Shown here: one piece after another, positions 60,531-64,000 of the stretch
How positions within the stretch are numbered: position 1 is the stretch's first letter
How the letters are laid out: every line of letters starts with the position of its first letter
DNA from: SIG455 sp045589495
Lineage (GTDB): Bacteria > Bacillota > Clostridia > UMGS1810
Direction: 5' to 3'
DNA length: 64,000 nucleotides
NCBI GenBank assembly: GCA_045589495.1
Contig: JAZNPF010000041.1
Span: forward strand, 6,839 to 70,838
Position numbers and translations under genes: made by a program
Notes under the pieces: model-generated
The model's database searches: none
Seen by the model: the letters and a program-made list of their open reading frames with translations, nothing else
Told to the model about the DNA's origin: nothing

Positions 60531-62150
60531 TCAGGCTGATGCTTCCTCGTAATCGTCCTCATATATCATACCGATTTCATCTGTATAACTTTTTTCGAGG
60601 AATGGTGCCTTCATTCGTATTTCAAGGCGGAGTCCGTATTCATCCTCGTGGATTATTATTTTTTCTAACAGCAGGCACAAATTTGTGTGGCTCAGTTCCT
60701 TTTCACTTAATATCTTATCAAGCAGATTTGCATTTTCGAGCATTGCCTTTTTTCTCTCTTTGATGTTTTTATCAATATTCTCTATTTTGGCAATCTCATT
60801 TTTGAAGCCTTCGATTTCTCTGTTCCGCTTTTCTATCATTCTTTCATATCTTTCGGCATTATCCCTGTCCTTGATTTTCTCCATCAGTATTTGTTCAACC
60901 TCAAGCTCGGTTGCATTTATACTGTCCTGAAGCCGTTTTATCCTCTTGCTGACATTATTTTTCTGTGACATCCATGACCGTATATCACTTTCGATTTGCC
61001 TTGAGCATTTGGCAAGTCCGTCTCTCATTACGGCAAGTTGTTTGTAAATTTGTTCGTCAAGCACCGATTCGTTAATTCTGTGTGAAGAACATACCATATG
61101 GGTGTGTCTGTGATATCCATTGCACACATATTCGATTATGTCCGGCTTACCTTTTGTTTTTAGCCTTTTGGCTGTGAATGTGCTACCGCAATCTCCGCAT
61201 TTTAAGAGAGAAGCATATCTGTGGCAAGGCTGATTATTTTGCGATTTCACTCTGCCCTCTGAGTTTATCCGTATAATCTCTTGTACCTTGTCCCAAATCT
61301 CTCTTGGGATAATTGCAGGAACAGCATCCTTATGTATAAATTGTTCCTCTTTGGGTACCTTTATCTGCCTTTTGGTTATACGACTTCGCTCCCTTTGATG
61401 ATTTACCAAATCTCCGCAGTAGAAGGGATTAGTGAGAACTCTTCGCACTATGGAATATGTCCACAGATATTCAAAGGCTGCTTTTGGTTTGTTCTCACCA
61501 AGACTTTTTCCTTTTAACTTTAGTTCATAGTAGGCAGGTGTTTTAACACCTTCTTGATTCAATATTTTTGCTATTGTTTCCGTACCATGACCATCTAAGA
61601 ACAGCTTATATATTCTTCTGATAATATCTGCCGTTTCCTCACATATCTCAACTTTTTTGGTGTACCTGTCCTTTAGGTATCCCATCGGCACATTGATAAT
61701 TATTCCTTCAAATTCTTGTTTGTGTCTTAATGCGGCGAGAATTTTAACGATTATGTCTTGCACATAACTATCGTTTATTAAGCCTTTGAAACCTATGATT
61801 AAATCATCACTTCTGTTAAAAGAATCTATTCCTTCCGTTACGGATACAATCCTTACATTTCGCTCTTTCATATCCTTTACGATGAGAAGCGTATAGAATC
61901 TATCACGGCTCAGCCTTGATAAATCTTTTATATAAACTGTATCAATCATTTTAGCATCTGCCAGTTCGTACATTCGTTTGATACCCGGGCGGTCAAAAAG
62001 CGTTCCGCTTATGTTATCCTCTAAAACTTCATCAACAATGGTATCTCCGACCTTATGTACATATTCTCTTACTAAGTCCCTTTGCATGTGTAGGGATTCG
62101 TGTTCTGCATCTTCGTCTCGTGAATTTCTGCATAGTATAAATCCTGCCAT
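60531..62150 (-). CDS. Large serine recombinase
   Basis: The 539-residue protein has the serine-recombinase catalytic domain (1-150: FILCRNSRDEDAEHESLHMQRDLV with the catalytic Ser about residue 9, and KDLSRLSRDRF), a recombinase DNA-binding domain (about 165-290, GTETIAKILNQEGVKTP), a zinc ribbon (CGDCGSTF ... CNGYHRHTHMVCSS), a coiled coil (about 385-470) and the C-terminal domain with KELSHTNL. It integrates and excises mobile elements. ATG 62150 follows GGAGGTG; longer readings are not homologous. Its 3' end is duplicated in the chimeric gene at 14483-15547. Confidence 0.92.
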   Translation of the reverse strand: MAGFILCRNSRDEDAEHESLHMQRDLVREYVHKVGDTIVDEVLEDNISGTLFDRPGIKRMYELADAKMIDTVYIKDLSRLSRDRFYTLLIVKDMKERNVRIVSVTEGIDSFNRSDDLIIGFKGLINDSYVQDIIVKILAALRHKQEFEGIIINVPMGYLKDRYTKKVEICEETADIIRRIYKLFLDGHGTETIAKILNQEGVKTPAYYELKLKGKSLGENKPKAAFEYLWTYSIVRRVLTNPFYCGDLVNHQRERSRITKRQIKVPKEEQFIHKDAVPAIIPREIWDKVQEIIRINSEGRVKSQNNQPCHRYASLLKCGDCGSTFTAKRLKTKGKPDIIEYVCNGYHRHTHMVCSSHRINESVLDEQIYKQLAVMRDGLAKCSRQIESDIRSWMSQKNNVSKRIKRLQDSINATELEVEQILMEKIKDRDNAERYERMIEKRNREIEGFKNEIAKIENIDKNIKERKKAMLENANLLDKILSEKELSHTNLCLLLEKIIIHEDEYGLRLEIRMKAPFLEKSYTDEIGMIYEDDYEEASA

Positions 62151-62266
62151 TTTTTTCACCTCCGTTTTATTCTTGAGGGAACCGAAAAGGTTATTTTCGG
62201 CTCCCTTTTCAGCAACATACAATACCATAATAAATTCAATATATCCAGCTAAAAACCTAACCAAAG

Positions 62267-62425
62267 TTATGCTGAATTTTCGTGCAATTCATCCTCGGCT
62301 GATATCATATTTTCAGTCAGATATTCTTGTGCTACCGCCCGAAGAAAATTCATATAATCTTCTTCGGTTCCAACGCACTTTATGCTAACTGTATAAACAT
62401 AAAGCTCTTTTTCTTTTCTTGCCAT
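62267..62425 (-). CDS. Small hypothetical protein, 52 residues
   Basis: A 52-codon frame starts at ATG 62425 (MARKEKELYVYTVSIKCVGT) and ends HENSA, with GAGGTG about 10 bases upstream, 14 bases after the relaxase stop. It has a short lysine-rich start followed by an amphipathic acidic tail. It is not a shadow of another gene. I do not recognise a family; position between relaxase and recombinase suggests a mobilisation accessory. Confidence 0.6.
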   Translation of the reverse strand: MARKEKELYVYTVSIKCVGTEEDYMNFLRAVAQEYLTENMISAEDELHENSA

Positions 62426-62439
62426 TTTAATCTCACACC

Positions 62440-63981
62440 TCACATTCCAATCATGAAATCGATGTATTCTTCATCCTCAATTTCATCTTCTAACATTTCA
62501 TCGATTTCTTCCTGTTCACGGATAAGCTCTTCGTCAGGCTCATCTTTTTGTACAAGTGCCGATATAATTCCTGCACCAATACCTATTAATGCTCCAAGAT
62601 TTCCGCCTGCCATTTTTGCTTCCTGTTCCTTTTTTCTTTCTTCCTCATCATCACTGCCTGAGTCTATCATGTCAGCAAGCGCTGCAGCACCATGAAGAGC
62701 AGTGCCGACAACCCCACCGAGGTCAGTCCCACCGTAATGATAATTTTCATCATGCGGTTCTCCAGTTCTTCTCTCAAATCTTCCAGTTCCGATATCTTCT
62801 CGCTCATCGTTTTCGAGTAATCCAGAATCTCCGTAGTCATCGTCCGGGATATCTCCGAAATAAATTCCTCTCTCTTTTTCCCATCCTGTTGTATTATCTC
62901 CGATAGATTCTCTATCTGTTGTTGGTTCAGTTCCAATGACCGAGCCAGCATATCTGCCATCCCTTTCTGCACTACCGAGGTCTGATTCTTTACGAATTTC
63001 TCCAGGTCTTGGCTCGTAGAGAGTCCATCTATCATCCTGTACAGTGTAGGTTGAAATGTCACTGCTTCCCGTAGGAGTCTCTGTTCTTCCAACCTCATCT
63101 CTTTGGGTATTGCATACAGTATCGGTTGGTATGGTATATCTTCCAATTTCTTCATCGCCTGACCATTCAGTCTTTTCAATTGTTCCGTTGGTGATGTGTT
63201 TTGATAATTGTTCTCGTAGTTTGAATTCATTCTCTATCTTTCCTTTCAAGTATTTTTGTTCGTGTAATTTGAAGTCTCTGCACTTCATTCCGTTGGGACA
63301 AATAAATGTAATTGATTTTCTTGTATCTGTCCAAATCATATCGTAGCCACGCCGTTTCATTTCCTGTACGAAATCTTTACGGCTTCCGCTTTTCTTCATG
63401 GCTTGATCGATATTCCACATCAGTGCAAACTTCCAACTGGTACCTCGTTGTGCTGCTCTGTACTCTCCCCGAGGGATATAGCTTGTACGCTTTTGAGGAT
63501 TTTTTATAATCGAGTATCCGTGACTCATGCAAATCCTGTCGCTTTTCTCCCTGAGATGTTGCAGCGTATGAGTGTCTTGCCTCAGCTTATATCCGGTCTC
63601 AAAACTTACAGAGTTTATAACAAAGTGCGTGTGAGGGTTTCTTGCATCGAGATGTGTTGCTACTAATATTTCATGTCCGGGCCAAGCTTCTGCCGCAAAT
63701 TCTCTTGCAATTTCATGTGCCTTATCATGTGTGATTCCTTCTTTGTAAGAGAACGATTGCACATAGTGATAATAATATGTACCTTCCAATTTGTCATAAG
63801 CCGCTTTGGTAGTCATAAATTCACGGAAAGCATTTTCACCGTTGCAATTGATTCCGCTGACAATTCTTCTGCCCGATTGCATATCTCTAACCTTGTCCTC
63901 TCTCTTGCAATAATTTATTACTCCGTACATCGCAGCCGGGGACTGCTTTTTCACTTTCACATAAGTTACAGTTGCCTTCAC
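62440..63981 (-). CDS. Relaxase (mobilisation nuclease, PF03432-type)
   Basis: The 513-residue protein has an N-terminal relaxase domain (about 1-245): Tyr in AMYGVINYCKRE, TYYYHYVQSFSY, HDKAHEIAREFA and the metal-binding HxH in RNPHTHFVINSVSF, so it nicks at oriT for conjugative transfer. The C-terminal half is acidic, low in hydrophobics, and contains the entire nested gene at 62667-63230 in another frame. GTG 63981 follows AGGAGG. A DNA-processing partner (MobC-like) would lie outside the window. Confidence 0.9.
   Translation of the reverse strand: MKATVTYVKVKKQSPAAMYGVINYCKREDKVRDMQSGRRIVSGINCNGENAFREFMTTKAAYDKLEGTYYYHYVQSFSYKEGITHDKAHEIAREFAAEAWPGHEILVATHLDARNPHTHFVINSVSFETGYKLRQDTHTLQHLREKSDRICMSHGYSIIKNPQKRTSYIPRGEYRAAQRGTSWKFALMWNIDQAMKKSGSRKDFVQEMKRRGYDMIWTDTRKSITFICPNGMKCRDFKLHEQKYLKGKIENEFKLREQLSKHITNGTIEKTEWSGDEEIGRYTIPTDTVCNTQRDEVGRTETPTGSSDISTYTVQDDRWTLYEPRPGEIRKESDLGSAERDGRYAGSVIGTEPTTDRESIGDNTTGWEKERGIYFGDIPDDDYGDSGLLENDEREDIGTGRFERRTGEPHDENYHYGGTDLGGVVGTALHGAAALADMIDSGSDDEEERKKEQEAKMAGGNLGALIGIGAGIISALVQKDEPDEELIREQEEIDEMLEDEIEDEEYIDFMIGM
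62667..63230 (-). CDS. Nested gene inside the relaxase: coiled-coil protein with C-terminal membrane helix
   Basis: This 187-residue frame lies wholly inside the relaxase gene in a different frame, starting at ATG 63230 with AAAGGA about 10 bases upstream. It has ordered content: an N-terminal segment (NSNYENNYQNTSPTEQLKRL), a middle with RLLREAVTFQPTLYRMIDGL, a long coiled coil (about 85-160) and a final hydrophobic helix (IIITVGLTSVGLSALLFMVL). The relaxase frame across it is disordered and acidic, as expected of an overprinted stretch. The layout resembles MobB/MbeB nested in ColE1-type relaxase genes, but sequence homology is not claimed. Confidence 0.72.
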   Translation of the reverse strand: MNSNYENNYQNTSPTEQLKRLNGQAMKKLEDIPYQPILYAIPKEMRLEEQRLLREAVTFQPTLYRMIDGLSTSQDLEKFVKNQTSVVQKGMADMLARSLELNQQQIENLSEIIQQDGKKREEFISEISRTMTTEILDYSKTMSEKISELEDLREELENRMMKIIITVGLTSVGLSALLFMVLQRLLT

Positions 63982-64000
63982 TTTCGCCTCCTAATCGCAT

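Overview
The window is a low-GC, Gram-positive endospore former of the class Clostridia. This follows from pro-sigma-E with its SpoIIGA protease, the ffh/rpsP/rimM/trmD and rpmH/rnpA/yidD/yidC/jag clusters with clostridial-type proteins, AAGGAGG-type ribosome binding sites, and SLH-anchored secreted proteins. The combination of SLH proteins and pectin enzymes resembles pectin specialists such as Monoglobus; that placement is inference only.

Positions 1-14.4 kb are conserved chromosome: the 5' end of lepA, a YitT-family protein, a DMT exporter, then rpmH-rnpA-yidD-yidC-jag on the minus strand. Back to back with these are spoIIGA-sigE and ylxM-ffh-rpsP-khpA-rimM-trmD, a membrane-anchored SbcC-like ATPase, an Asp23 protein, FakA, an HMA metal-binding protein and a tRNA-Leu(UAG). 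Both subunits of the KhpA/KhpB RNA-binding pair are encoded here. The arrangement is unusual in three ways: dnaA does not sit beside rpmH, sigG does not follow sigE, and the ATPase sits where rplS is expected.

Positions 14.5-56.7 kb are a 42-kb carbohydrate island that looks built to use rhamnogalacturonan-I/pectin. Secreted parts are a PcRGLX/YetA-like protein (PL26-type exo-rhamnogalacturonan lyase fold), a RG-acetylesterase-like SGNH protein, two SLH proteins and a LamG-like protein. Import parts are an LplABC-type ABC transporter. Intracellular parts are a GH28-like beta-helix protein, a GH4 enzyme with a CHEV motif (galacturonidase type), a GH43, a GH20-like enzyme, several esterases, L-rhamnose mutarotase, an RpiB-like isomerase and three Gfo/Idh/MocA dehydrogenases. 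A uxaBAC operon takes galacturonate to 2-keto-3-deoxygluconate. Three AraC-family regulators sit beside candidate operators. The gene at the left edge is a chimera: a TIM-barrel sugar isomerase fused in frame to the tail of a large serine recombinase. The right edge carries the 3' half of a different tRNA-Leu, an attachment-site scar.

Positions 57-64 kb are mobile or defence DNA, all on the minus strand: a BcgI-like restriction-modification pair with its own winged-helix regulator, a large serine recombinase, a tiny unknown gene, and a relaxase. A second complete gene, for a coiled-coil protein with a C-terminal membrane segment, lies inside the relaxase gene in another frame. No CRISPR array, rRNA or insertion sequence was seen.
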